Part shown: positions 9,965-17,991 of the stretch, piece by piece | Layout of the letters: every line of letters starts with the position of its first letter | Position numbering within the stretch: the stretch's first letter is position 1 | NCBI RefSeq assembly: GCF_010550245.1 | Contig: NZ_JAAGLU010000033.1 | Coordinates: forward strand, 1-64,000 | From: Streptomyces sp. SID12501 | GTDB lineage: Bacteria > Actinomycetota > Actinomycetes > Streptomycetales > Streptomycetaceae | Length of the DNA stretch: 64,000 bases | Direction of reading: 5' to 3' | Program-made: the position numbers and the translations under genes | The notes under the pieces: model-generated | What the model saw: the letters and a program-made list of their open reading frames with translations, nothing else | The model's database searches: none | Told to the model about the DNA's origin: nothing

Positions 9965-11290
9965 GTGAGCGGGACGGACACGACCAGAGGCGTCACCGGC
10001 GAGGACGAGGTGGTGGACCTCTGTCGCGAGCTCATCCAGATCGACACCAGCAACTTCGGCGACCATTCGGGACCGGGTGAACGCAAGGCCGCCGAGTATG
10101 TCGCGGAGAAGCTCGCCGAGGTGGGTCTGGAGCCGCAGATCTTCGAGTCGCACAAGGGGCGCGCCTCCACCGTGGCGCGCATCGAGGGCGAGGACCGGTC
10201 CCGGCCGGCGCTGCTCATCCACGGCCACACCGACGTCGTACCGGCCAACGCGGCGGACTGGACCCACCACCCGTTCTCGGGCGAGATCGCGGACGGGTGC
10301 GTGTGGGGCCGGGGCGCGGTCGACATGAAGGACATGGACGCGATGACCCTCGCGGTCGTCCGTGACCGGCTGCGCACCGGCCGCAAGCCCCCGCGCGACA
10401 TCGTTCTCGCCTTCCTCGCGGACGAGGAGGCGGGTGGTACGTGGGGCGCGCGGCACCTCGTGGACAAGCACCCCGACCTGTTCGAGGGCGTGACGGAGGC
10501 GATCGGCGAGGTCGGCGGGTTCTCCTTCACCGTCAACGAGAAGCTGCGGCTGTATCTGGTGGAGACGGCCCAGAAGGGCATGCACTGGATGAAGCTGACC
10601 GTCGACGGCACCGCCGGACACGGTTCGATGATCCACAAGGACAACGCGATCACCGAGCTGTCGGAGGCTGTCGGACGCCTCGGCCGGCACAAGTTCCCCG
10701 TCCGGGTCACCAAGACGCTCCGGCACTTCCTCGACGAACTCGGCGACGCGCTGGGCACCGAGCTGGACCCCGAGAACATGGACGCGACGCTCGCCAAGCT
10801 CGGCGGCATCGCCAAGCTGATCGGCGCCTCGCTGCAGAACACGGCCAACCCGACCCAGCTGGGCGCCGGTTACAAGGTCAACGTCATTCCGGGCCAGGCC
10901 ACCGCGCACATCGACGCCCGTTACCTGCCCGGCTACGAGGAGGAGTTCCTGGCCGACCTGGACCGCGTCCTCGGCCCGAACGTGAAGCGCGAGGACGTGC
11001 ACGCCGACAAGGCGCTGGAGACCTCCTTCGACGGGGCGCTCGTGGACGCCATGCAGACCGCGCTGGTCGCCGAGGACCCGATCGCCCGGGCCGTGCCCTA
11101 CATGCTCTCGGCCGGTACCGACGCCAAGTCCTTCGCGGACCTCGGCATCCGCTGCTTCGGCTTCGCGCCGCTGAAGCTGCCGCCGGAGCTGGACTTCGCG
11201 GGCATGTTCCACGGTGTTGACGAACGTGTACCGGTCGACGCGCTGAAATTCGGGGTGCGTGTGCTCGACCGCTTCATCGGGGCATCCTGA
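9965..11290 (+). CDS. M20 family metallopeptidase (dipeptidase/ArgE/DapE type)
   Basis: This 441-residue cytosolic zinc amidohydrolase of the M20/M25/M40 family cleaves peptide or acyl-amino bonds. Visible motifs are LLIHGHTDVVP (first metal His and Asp), GRGAVDMKDM (bridging Asp), FLADEEAGG (catalytic and metal Glu) and the C-terminal MFHGVDE (final metal His). A lid or dimerisation domain lies between about residues 190 and 300. Start GTG 9965 has GGGAGG at 9952-9957 seven bases upstream; the GTG at 9950 would bury that site. It stands alone between the divergent tRNA-Leu and chpH. The substrate cannot be read from sequence. Confidence 0.88.
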   Translation: MSGTDTTRGVTGEDEVVDLCRELIQIDTSNFGDHSGPGERKAAEYVAEKLAEVGLEPQIFESHKGRASTVARIEGEDRSRPALLIHGHTDVVPANAADWTHHPFSGEIADGCVWGRGAVDMKDMDAMTLAVVRDRLRTGRKPPRDIVLAFLADEEAGGTWGARHLVDKHPDLFEGVTEAIGEVGGFSFTVNEKLRLYLVETAQKGMHWMKLTVDGTAGHGSMIHKDNAITELSEAVGRLGRHKFPVRVTKTLRHFLDELGDALGTELDPENMDATLAKLGGIAKLIGASLQNTANPTQLGAGYKVNVIPGQATAHIDARYLPGYEEEFLADLDRVLGPNVKREDVHADKALETSFDGALVDAMQTALVAEDPIARAVPYMLSAGTDAKSFADLGIRCFGFAPLKLPPELDFAGMFHGVDERVPVDALKFGVRVLDRFIGAS

Positions 11291-11512
11291 ATCCCGCGCC
11301 GGGACTGTGTTCCCGGGAGTTCCTCCGGGTTCCCGACACCCTTGAATGCGCCCGGAATTACCCGATTGAACGACACTCCAATAATCGTCCGCATGTGCGT
11401 GGCTGACTGAGAAGAGTGAATGCGCTCATACGGTCGTAGCCCTAATGCCCCCTCCTCGTTACTGGTGATGCGGTCCGCTACTCGGGATCGCATTGCCAAC
11501 AAGGAGAAAATA

Positions 11513-11746
11513 ATGATCAAGAAGATCGTCGCCGCTGCGGCTGCCACCGGTGGTCTGGTTCTCGCGGGTGCGGGCCTGGCCGTCGCCGATGCGGGTGCCC
11601 AGGGTGCTGCCGTGCACTCCCCGGGTGTCCTGTCCGGCAACGTCATCCAGGTTCCCGTTCACGTCCCGGTGAACGTCTGCGGCAACACGATCTCCGTGAT
11701 CGGGCTGCTGAACCCCGCCTTCGGCAACACCTGCGTCAACAACTGA
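11513..11746 (+). CDS. chpH: Short chaplin, ChpH-like
   Basis: This is a 77-residue secreted amphipathic protein of the aerial-hypha surface film. A signal peptide covers residues 1-25, with cleavage after AVA. The mature 52 residues are one chaplin domain: SPGVLSGNVIQVPVHVPVNVCGN..., with the conserved cysteine pair Cys56 and Cys74 that forms the disulphide. Remembered S. coelicolor ChpH is almost identical. Mature short chaplins self-assemble into amyloid-like fibrils at the air-water interface. Start ATG 11513 has AAGGAG 6 bases upstream; the open frame further upstream lacks a ribosome site. The 222-bp upstream region is AT-richer than its surroundings and must hold the developmental promoter, not assigned here. 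chpC lies downstream behind hairpins. Confidence 0.95.
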   Translation: MIKKIVAAAAATGGLVLAGAGLAVADAGAQGAAVHSPGVLSGNVIQVPVHVPVNVCGNTISVIGLLNPAFGNTCVNN

Positions 11747-11752
11747 TGCTGC

Positions 11753-11834
11753 ACCTCACCTCGTGAGGTTCTGACTCCCAGTGAGTCTGAGCCTGTCGGC
11801 CCCGGAACGCTTTTTGCGCTCCGGGGCCGACAGG
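11753..11834 (+). terminator. Two hairpins between chpH and chpC
   Basis: The first hairpin is ACCTCAC/GTGAGGT at 11753-11769. The second is a strong 15-bp stem (CCTGTCGGCCCCGGA at 11792-11806 with its complement at 11820-11834) whose loop contains TTTTT. The second should end most chpH transcripts, so chpC probably has its own promoter or relies on read-through. Confidence 0.75.
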
Positions 11835-11882
11835 TCGTTCCGGAAGGTTCACGACACAGCATGTGAAGGCAGGGATGCAGCA

Positions 11883-13172
11883 ATGCGACAGGTCACCCGC
11901 AAGGGCCTGATGACCGTGGCGGCCGCGACAGGCGTGATGGCCGCCGCCGGCGGCGCCCAGGCGCACGCGGACTCGGGCGCGAACGCCGCCGCCTCCAACT
12001 CGCCGGGCGTGCTGTCCGGCAACACGGTGAGCGCGCCGGTGAGCGTGCCGGTCAACGCCTGCGGCAACACCGTGAGCGGCGTCGGTCTGCTCAACCCGGC
12101 AATGGGCAACAAGTGCGCCAACGGCGGAGGCGGCGGCAAGGGCAGCGGCGGCCACGGCGCACCGGGCGGACACGGCGACCAGGGCCAGCACGGCGGTCAT
12201 GGCAACCAGGGCAACCAGGGTGGTCATGGCGGCCAGGGAGGTCACGGCTCGTCCGGCGGTTACGGCGACGACGGCGGCGGTTACGGCTCGCCTGGCGGCT
12301 ACGGCGGCTACGGCGGCTACAGCGGCTACAGCGGTCACGATGGGTACGGCGGCCAGGGCGGGTTCGGCGACTCGGGCGCCCCGGGTGACTTCGGGTACCC
12401 GGGCAGCCCCGGCGGCTCCGGTGACTGGGCCGACTGGCACGGTTGGGAGGGCTCGCACGCCGGCGGGTACGCCACCGACTCCCCGGGGGTCGGGTCCGGC
12501 AACCAGGTGGAGGCCCCGGTCGACGCACCGGTGAACCTCTGCGGCAACACCGTCGACGTAGTCGGTCTGCTCAACCCGGCGATGGGCAACGACTGCGCGA
12601 ACACCGGGGACCACGCGGGCGGCGGCCACCCGGCGCCGCCTCCGGAGACCGACGAGCCGTGCACGCCCCCCAGCGGCGGTCCCGAGACCCCGCCGCCGCC
12701 CCGGCCGAGCGGCCCCGAGCAGCCCGGAAAGCCGCAGCAGCCGGAGAGCCCTCAGCTTCCGGGCGGCCCCGCACAGCCGGGAAACCCGGGCACTCCCCAG
12801 GTTCCGGTCACTCCCCAGCTCCCGGGGAACCCGCAGACGCCCGGACACCCGCAGCAGCCCACCACCCCGGAGCAGCCCACCACCCCGGAGCACCCGGCGA
12901 CCCCGCACCACCCGGGAACCCCGGCCCAGCCGACCACTCCCGTCAGGCCGGCGTCGCCGCTCACACCGCCCAGTACCGCGCACGGCGTGACGCCTCCGGC
13001 CGCCCCCACGTACGTCGACCGGAGCGGTGGGCGGACCGTGCCGCAGCCCCGGGCCGCCGCGCAGCTCGCGCACACCGGCGGTGACCTGCCGCTGGGCGTC
13101 GCCCTGCCGGTGGGTGCGGGCATGCTGCTCGCGGGCACCGTCCTCTACCGCAAGTCACGCCCCTCGGCGTAG
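11883..13172 (+). CDS. chpC: Long chaplin with sortase signal, ChpC-like but extended
   Basis: This 429-residue cell-wall-anchored chaplin has a signal peptide at about 1-29. Chaplin domain 1 is at about 38-80 (Cys60, Cys78) and domain 2 at about 198-240 (Cys220, Cys238). Between them is a 110-residue Gly/His/Gln then Gly/Tyr-rich linker (GGYGGYGGYSGYS type). Residues about 245-390 are a Pro/Thr/Gln wall-spanning region with TPEQPTTPE repeats. LAHTG at 395-399 is the sortase motif (LAxTG in Streptomyces), followed by a membrane helix and a basic RKSR tail. Long chaplins are attached by sortase and seed assembly of short chaplins. Remembered ChpC of S. coelicolor is about 260 residues, so this one is much longer, mostly in linkers. 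Start ATG 11883 has AGGGA at 11871. Confidence 0.92.
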   Translation: MRQVTRKGLMTVAAATGVMAAAGGAQAHADSGANAAASNSPGVLSGNTVSAPVSVPVNACGNTVSGVGLLNPAMGNKCANGGGGGKGSGGHGAPGGHGDQGQHGGHGNQGNQGGHGGQGGHGSSGGYGDDGGGYGSPGGYGGYGGYSGYSGHDGYGGQGGFGDSGAPGDFGYPGSPGGSGDWADWHGWEGSHAGGYATDSPGVGSGNQVEAPVDAPVNLCGNTVDVVGLLNPAMGNDCANTGDHAGGGHPAPPPETDEPCTPPSGGPETPPPPRPSGPEQPGKPQQPESPQLPGGPAQPGNPGTPQVPVTPQLPGNPQTPGHPQQPTTPEQPTTPEHPATPHHPGTPAQPTTPVRPASPLTPPSTAHGVTPPAAPTYVDRSGGRTVPQPRAAAQLAHTGGDLPLGVALPVGAGMLLAGTVLYRKSRPSA

Positions 13173-13242
13173 ACCCGTACGGAATACGGCAGTTCCGTAC
13201 GAACGGGAGTAAAACGCCGCACGGTCACCCGGCGGCGTGCTG

Positions 13243-13280
13243 AACGGAGCGGGCCCCGCGTCTGCGGGGCCCGCTCCGTT
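13243..13280. terminator. Bidirectional terminator between chpC and the convergent small gene
   Basis: A 17-bp perfect stem AACGGAGCGGGCCCCGC pairs with its complement across the loop GTCT and ends in GTTT. It sits between convergent genes and ends with T or A tracts on both strands. Confidence 0.88.
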
Positions 13281-13294
13281 TCCGCGCTGTCACC

Positions 13295-13483
13295 TCACCA
13301 CGTGGCCCGCACCTGGCGGATGATCCGCCGCCGCAACCGCACTCTGCGGCTGCCGTCGCGCAGCAGGCTCAGGCGGTCCAACTCCCAGTGTCCGTACTCG
13401 GCATGGTCCGTGAGCAGACGTGTCGCCTCCTTGCGGGTGACCCCGCGTGGTACGTACACGTCGACAAATTCGTATTCCGGCAT
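13295..13483 (-). CDS. Small conserved protein, DUF5703-like
   Basis: A 62-residue basic protein (MPEYEFVDVYVPRGVTRKEA...) with an N-terminal acidic strand, a helix EATRLLTDHAEYGHW and a strongly basic C-terminus (VRLRRRIIRQVRATW). I recognise it as the short actinobacterial family often labelled DUF5703; its function is unknown. There is no signal peptide or membrane segment. It diverges from the acidic protein gene at 13531 with only 47 bp between starts, so the two probably share a promoter region. The opposite charges of the two products are notable, but interaction is only a guess. Confidence 0.72.
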   Translation of the reverse strand: MPEYEFVDVYVPRGVTRKEATRLLTDHAEYGHWELDRLSLLRDGSRRVRLRRRIIRQVRATW

Positions 13484-13530
13484 CGCATCTATTGTGCGGG
13501 CAGAGGCCCGGTACGGATAGCGTCTGCACT

Positions 13531-14253
13531 ATGTCTGATGCTGCGCAGCCCACCGCTGCCGAGGTACGCGCCGCCGCCGAGGCGGTCAAGACCGCGCTCG
13601 ACCGCCACCTGGCGGCGGTCGAACGCCGGTCGGGGGAGGACGACCCCGATGTCTATGAGGCGTTCAACCAGCTGGCCGCTGCCGCCGAGGTGTACGACGA
13701 GCTGCTCTACGACCGCTATGACGAGGTCACCCCCTTCGAGATCCCGGGTACGGACGACGCGCTGCCGCCGTACGCGGGCCCCGAGGAGCCGAACGCGCTG
13801 AGTGTGCTCATCCGCCGCGACTACGCCGTGGTGGAGCCGCAACGACTTCTGGCGCAGGCGCAGCGGGTGGAGGCCGTGGACGACGACGGCACGGGCGCCG
13901 AGGCCGCCGGCACCGTGCACGGGGCGCTGGGCATTCTGTTCGGCGAGTTCGAGCCGGACGAGATCGCCTCCCGGCACAAGGAGTTCGGCCTTGAGGAGGC
14001 CGACTCCACGCTGTGGGTGACGGCCGCGGACGAGCCGGCCGATCCCGGTGAGTGGCTGGAGGCTCCCTTCGACCAGGTCGACGCGGAGCGGGTGGTCTGC
14101 CGTTTCGACGTCAGCGCGGTCTTCGACGACGACGCCGACGACGTCATCGAGGACGACGACCTGTTGGAGGACGAACTCGATCCCGACCTGGTGGCAGCGG
14201 GCCTGGACGAGGACGAGGACCTGGAACCACTGGACGCCGATCGCCGGCGCTAG
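13531..14253 (+). CDS. Acidic conserved protein of unknown function
   Basis: A 240-residue soluble protein. The N-terminal half is helical (AEVRAAAEAVKTALDRHLAAVERR, then YEAFNQLAAAAEVYDELLYDRYDEVTPFEIP, each quoted piece being a separate stretch). A middle section reads RRDYAVVEPQRLLAQAQRVE. The last 50 residues are almost all Asp/Glu (DDDADDVIEDDDLLEDELD), so the protein is very acidic. No catalytic motif, signal peptide or membrane helix is seen. The start at ATG 13531 lacks a good ribosome site. The gene pairs divergently with the small basic protein at 13295-13483. Codon use is normal for this genome, so the gene is real; its role is unknown. Confidence 0.8.
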   Translation: MSDAAQPTAAEVRAAAEAVKTALDRHLAAVERRSGEDDPDVYEAFNQLAAAAEVYDELLYDRYDEVTPFEIPGTDDALPPYAGPEEPNALSVLIRRDYAVVEPQRLLAQAQRVEAVDDDGTGAEAAGTVHGALGILFGEFEPDEIASRHKEFGLEEADSTLWVTAADEPADPGEWLEAPFDQVDAERVVCRFDVSAVFDDDADDVIEDDDLLEDELDPDLVAAGLDEDEDLEPLDADRRR

Positions 14254-14275
14254 CCGGCCGGTGATCGGACGCCCA

Positions 14276-14322
14276 GACAGAGGCGGTCATGAGAAGCCCT
14301 GCTTCTCATGACCGCCTCTGTC
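14276..14322. terminator. Bidirectional terminator, 22-bp perfect stem
   Basis: GACAGAGGCGGTCATGAGAA.. (14276-14297) pairs perfectly with 14301-14322 across a 3-base loop. It lies between the convergent acidic-protein and RecD-like genes. Confidence 0.88.
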
Positions 14323-14333
14323 GTTCGTCCTGG

Positions 14334-16640
14334 TCAGCCTGCCGGCGGCACCTGGGCTCCGAGCAGGCCCGGCAGCCGCGTCGTACGGGCCTTCGCCGGG
14401 ACCTCCGCGACCGCGCGGGCCAGCGCCTGGTCCACGCCGTGCACCACGGAGAGGTGACGCTCCGCGCGGCCGAAGGCCGTGTAGACCCAGGGCCGGGTCA
14501 GCGACGAGGCCGCGTCCCCGGGCAGCACCACGACGGTCGCCGGCCAGTGCAGCCCGACCGCCTGGTGCGCGGTGAGCGCCCACCCGTGCCGCACGCTCAG
14601 CTCGACCCGCTCCTTCGGTACGACGACGGGGGCGCCGCCGCACTCCAGGTGGAGCCCTTCCGCGTCGGCCTTGACGACCTGCCCGGACACCGTCCGCCCC
14701 GGCGCGGGGGAGTACGCGATCCGGTCCCCCGGGTCGAAGCCGCCGAAGCGGCCCGGGCCGGGGTTCAGCCGCTCCTTGAGAGCGGAGTTGAGCGCGCGCG
14801 TGCCCGCCGCGCCGCCATGCCCCGGGGTGATCACCTGGGTCTGCTCCGGCGGTACACCGAGCGCCCTGGGCAACGAGTCCGCGACGAGCTGCACGGTCCG
14901 GTGCACCGCCTCGCCCGCGTCCCGCACGGGGACGATCACGACCTCCTTGCCGGGCGCCTCGACCTGGGTGAGCTCGCCTACGGAGACGCCCGAGACGAGT
15001 TCGCCGATCGGGCCGGGATCGGGCGTGCGCGAGACGATGTGCGGGCACGCGCGTGCGGCGAGCAGGTCGGCGAAGACCCGGCCCGGCCCGGCCGACCACA
15101 GCACCGCCGGATCACCGCTCAGCAGCAGCCTGGCCCCGTCGGGCAGCGACTCCACGAGCATCGCCGCGCTCTCCACGTCGAGCTGCGGCGCGTCCAGTAC
15201 GACCAGCAGATCGAGTTCGAACGCGCCCTCGGCGTCCCGCCCGGGCCCCTCGAACCCGGCCAGCAACCCGGCGACGGTGACGACGGACTCCGAGTCCGAC
15301 CGTGAGTCCGCGTCGGAGGTGTCCTCGGGCGCGAGAAGTGCCGCGAAACGCCGGCGCCCGTCGGGTGTGTGGGCCGCCGCGCAGACCCGCAGGCCCAGGG
15401 AACGGGCCGCGGCGACGAGGGCGGCCGGTTCGGCGCGCGCCGCGTCACCGCCGGTGTGCAGCACGAGCCCGTGCCCGGCTACGGCACGGATCAACTCGGC
15501 CGCGGAACCGGATCCGGAGCCCGACGCCCCGGCCGACGACTCCCAGTCCTCGGACGCCTCCTTGGGCAGCGAGTTGACGATCCGGGCGAGTCCGTCGGCG
15601 AGGCTCTCCTCGGCGAGCGCGTACCGCTCCAGCCCGATGAGCACGCGAACAGGGCGCTCGGGGGCCTCGCTGTCCTCGTCGTCCGTGTCGTCCCCGGTGT
15701 CCTGTCCGGCCGCGGTGGGCCCTGTGGCTTCCTCGACCGGGTCCTGGAACTCCAGGGCCTCGCCCTCCGCGACCGCGCTCTGCACTGCGGTGTCCGGGTC
15801 GGGCACGCCGCGCTGGGTGAGCGCGCCGGTGAGGGTGGAGGCGTCCAGCACCGTGTGTCCGGCCAGGGCGGCCTGCTCCAGCAGCCACACCGTGAGCGCC
15901 CGGCCCCGCCGCTCGTCGTCCGGGCCGCACCCGGCGCCGAGCAACGCCCGTGCGAACCCGTCGGCCTGCTCGGGCCGCACCCCGGCGACCCGGAGCAACT
16001 GCCAGGGATCCGCGCGCAGTTGTCCGTCCGCTCCTTCGCCGAGCGCCGTGACGACCTGCGACGCGAGCGTGTCCGGCGCGCCGCCCTGCGCCAGTACGCC
16101 CCGTACGGTCTCGACGGCTTCCGGGTCGCCGACGACGGGCGTGGCGGTCTCGGGCAGCCGTGCGGGAACGGTCGAGGCGGAGGGCGCGGGGGAGGGGGCG
16201 GGGGAGACCGAGGGCCGTGCGGCAGGGACTCCGGACCCGGACGTGGGCCGGGACTCCGGTGAGCGGAAGACGATGGCCGCCGCGGGCTTCTCCCCGCTCT
16301 CCACGGCCCGGACGGCCGCCATCAGATCGGCGGCCTTACCGCTGAGCTTCGTGCCGCTCGCGATCGGCCCCTGCTTCTCGGCCTTGCGCCGCTCGATCCG
16401 CTCCCGGAGCTCCCGCTGCGCGGCCAGCTCGGCCTGGGCCTCGGACAGCTGCGCGGCGTCGCCACCGCCACCGCCGGCGTCGGCGGTGGCGGTGGACTCG
16501 GTCTGCTCAGCGGTCTCAGCGTTCTCGGCAGTCTCGGTGTTCTCGGTCGACGAATCGTCCGCCGTGTCCTGGGCGGCCTCCTCGGGGGCGCCCGGGGTCC
16601 CCGGCTCGGCTTCCTCCGTGGTGTCGGGCTCCGTGGTCAC
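14334..16640 (-). CDS. RecD2-like protein with degenerate helicase motifs
   Basis: A 768-residue protein. Residues 1 to about 110 are low-complexity, Glu/Thr/Ala-rich. Residues about 205-330 hold a RecD2-style helix-hairpin-helix region (DPWQLLRVAGVRPEQADGFA). A helicase-like core follows, but the P-loop position (about 390-400) reads VLHTGGDAARAEP, without the GKT of a Walker A. The Walker B position (about 475-485) reads LVVLDAPQLD instead of DE. A later RLLLSGDPAVLW resembles the GD.xQL step of RecD. The C-terminal UvrD_C-2-like part (about 640-735) keeps an SH3-like segment and ALTAHQAVGLHWPATVVV, where active enzymes have a TxHKxQG motif. It may bind DNA without unwinding. GTG 16640 overlaps the stop of the aldo/keto reductase by 4 bases, so the two are translationally coupled. 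Confidence 0.75.
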   Translation of the reverse strand: MTTEPDTTEEAEPGTPGAPEEAAQDTADDSSTENTETAENAETAEQTESTATADAGGGGGDAAQLSEAQAELAAQRELRERIERRKAEKQGPIASGTKLSGKAADLMAAVRAVESGEKPAAAIVFRSPESRPTSGSGVPAARPSVSPAPSPAPSASTVPARLPETATPVVGDPEAVETVRGVLAQGGAPDTLASQVVTALGEGADGQLRADPWQLLRVAGVRPEQADGFARALLGAGCGPDDERRGRALTVWLLEQAALAGHTVLDASTLTGALTQRGVPDPDTAVQSAVAEGEALEFQDPVEEATGPTAAGQDTGDDTDDEDSEAPERPVRVLIGLERYALAEESLADGLARIVNSLPKEASEDWESSAGASGSGSGSAAELIRAVAGHGLVLHTGGDAARAEPAALVAAARSLGLRVCAAAHTPDGRRRFAALLAPEDTSDADSRSDSESVVTVAGLLAGFEGPGRDAEGAFELDLLVVLDAPQLDVESAAMLVESLPDGARLLLSGDPAVLWSAGPGRVFADLLAARACPHIVSRTPDPGPIGELVSGVSVGELTQVEAPGKEVVIVPVRDAGEAVHRTVQLVADSLPRALGVPPEQTQVITPGHGGAAGTRALNSALKERLNPGPGRFGGFDPGDRIAYSPAPGRTVSGQVVKADAEGLHLECGGAPVVVPKERVELSVRHGWALTAHQAVGLHWPATVVVLPGDAASSLTRPWVYTAFGRAERHLSVVHGVDQALARAVAEVPAKARTTRLPGLLGAQVPPAG

Positions 16641-17620
16641 AGCGTGCTCCAGTCGTGATCGGGATAGCGGTGCACAGGCGCTGACACGTCGTCGAGCGCC
16701 CGGCAGATCTCGTCAGGAAGACTAAGGGTCTCCACTGACAACGCGGCCGTGAGCTGCTGCGCGTTGCGCGCGCCGACGATGGGGGCGACCACACCGGGCC
16801 GGTCGCGGATCCAGGCGAGCGCCACCTGCAGCGGCGTCACCGCCAGTCCGTCCGCCGCGATCTGTACGGCGTCCACGATGCGGCTCGCCGTGTCGTCGAG
16901 ATACGGCGCGACAAAGGGCGCCAGATGCTCCGAGGCGCCCCGGGAGTCCGCAGGCGTCGACTGACGGTACTTGCCCGTGAGGACGCCGCGGCCGAGCGGC
17001 GACGAGGGCAGGAGCCCGACGCCCAGGTCGAGTGCGGCGGGCAGCACCTCGCGTTCGATGCCGCGCTGGAGCAGTGAGTACTCCACCTGGGTGCTGGACA
17101 GGCGCGTACGTATGCCCGGTGCCGCGAGCTGCCAGGTCGCCGCCTTGGCCAGCTGCCAGCCGCAGAAGTTGGAGACACCGACGTATCGGGCGCGTCCGCT
17201 GCTGACGGCGAGGTCGAGGGCCTGGAGGGTCTCCTCCAGGGGGGTGTCGGGGTCGTAGGCGTGGATGTGCCAGACGTCGACGTAGTCCGTGCCGAGGCGG
17301 GCGAGGGAGGCGTCGAGGGCGGCGAGGAGGTGGCCGCGGGAGCCGTCGACGCGGCGGTCGGGGTCGGGGACGCTGCCGGCCTTGGTCGAGATGACCAGGT
17401 CGCGGCGCGGCACCAGCCCTTCCATGAGCTGTCCGAGCAGATACTCGGCCTCTCCGTCGCCGTACACGTCCGCGGTGTCGACGAGGGTTCCGCCCGCTTC
17501 CCAGAACGCTTTCAACAGGGCCGCGGCGTCATGCTCGTCGGTGTCCCGACCCCATGTCAGGGTGCCGAGTCCGATCCGGGACACACGCAGGCCGGTACGG
17601 CCGAGATGCCTCTGCTCCAT
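16637..17620 (-). CDS. Aldo/keto reductase
   Basis: A 327-residue NADPH-dependent (beta/alpha)8-barrel oxidoreductase. The catalytic tetrad can be seen: Asp and Tyr in LVDTADVYGDGEAEYLLG, Lys in LVISTKAG, and His in VWHIHAYDPD. The C-terminal cofactor loop contains PIVGARNAQQL. It resembles the general-stress or L-glyceraldehyde reductase group (YhdN/YghZ type). Start ATG 17620 (MEQRHLGRTGLRVS) is the family start; the longer frame enters the upstream repeat. No clear ribosome site is seen. It is the first gene of a two-gene unit with the RecD-like gene. Its substrate cannot be deduced. Confidence 0.88.
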   Translation of the reverse strand: MEQRHLGRTGLRVSRIGLGTLTWGRDTDEHDAAALLKAFWEAGGTLVDTADVYGDGEAEYLLGQLMEGLVPRRDLVISTKAGSVPDPDRRVDGSRGHLLAALDASLARLGTDYVDVWHIHAYDPDTPLEETLQALDLAVSSGRARYVGVSNFCGWQLAKAATWQLAAPGIRTRLSSTQVEYSLLQRGIEREVLPAALDLGVGLLPSSPLGRGVLTGKYRQSTPADSRGASEHLAPFVAPYLDDTASRIVDAVQIAADGLAVTPLQVALAWIRDRPGVVAPIVGARNAQQLTAALSVETLSLPDEICRALDDVSAPVHRYPDHDWSTL

Positions 17621-17678
17621 GAACGCCGAGATTACTGGCCAGAACCGACCAAGTGGGTTGCCTGTGGACAACGGTTTC

Positions 17679-17874
17679 CTCGCCCCCGCCGCCCCTACCC
17701 GTCCCATCCCTGGGGGCTCCGCCCCCGAACCCCCGTATCGCGCTGAACGCGCTCGTCCTCAAACGCCGGACGGGCTGAATGATCAAGCCCCGGCCGGCAC
17801 CTTCAGCGCGAAGGGGGGTCTGGGGGCGCAGCCCCCAGGTTCGGGATGGGACGGGTAGGGGCGGCGGGGGCGAG
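17679..17874. repeat. 196-bp inverted-repeat element
   Basis: Two perfect 32-bp arms (17679-17710 and 17843-17874, CTCGCCCCCGCCGCCCCTAC... and its complement) enclose 132 bp. Inside are two further GC hairpins (GGGGGCTCCGCCCCC near 17713 and CTGGGGGCGCAGCCCCCAG near 17820). It fills most of the 371-bp gap between the divergent aldo/keto reductase and LLM genes. It looks like a dispersed Streptomyces intergenic repeat; no gene lies in it. Confidence 0.85.
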
Positions 17875-17991
17875 AACTCCAAGGTCGCATCGACACCGGG
17901 CCGGCGAGATCCACGCCCCATCGCCGCCGGGGGCTGACGCGCTAGTGTCGGTCGTACAAGGGACGTTACTGATCGGTAAGGGGAATCGGCC

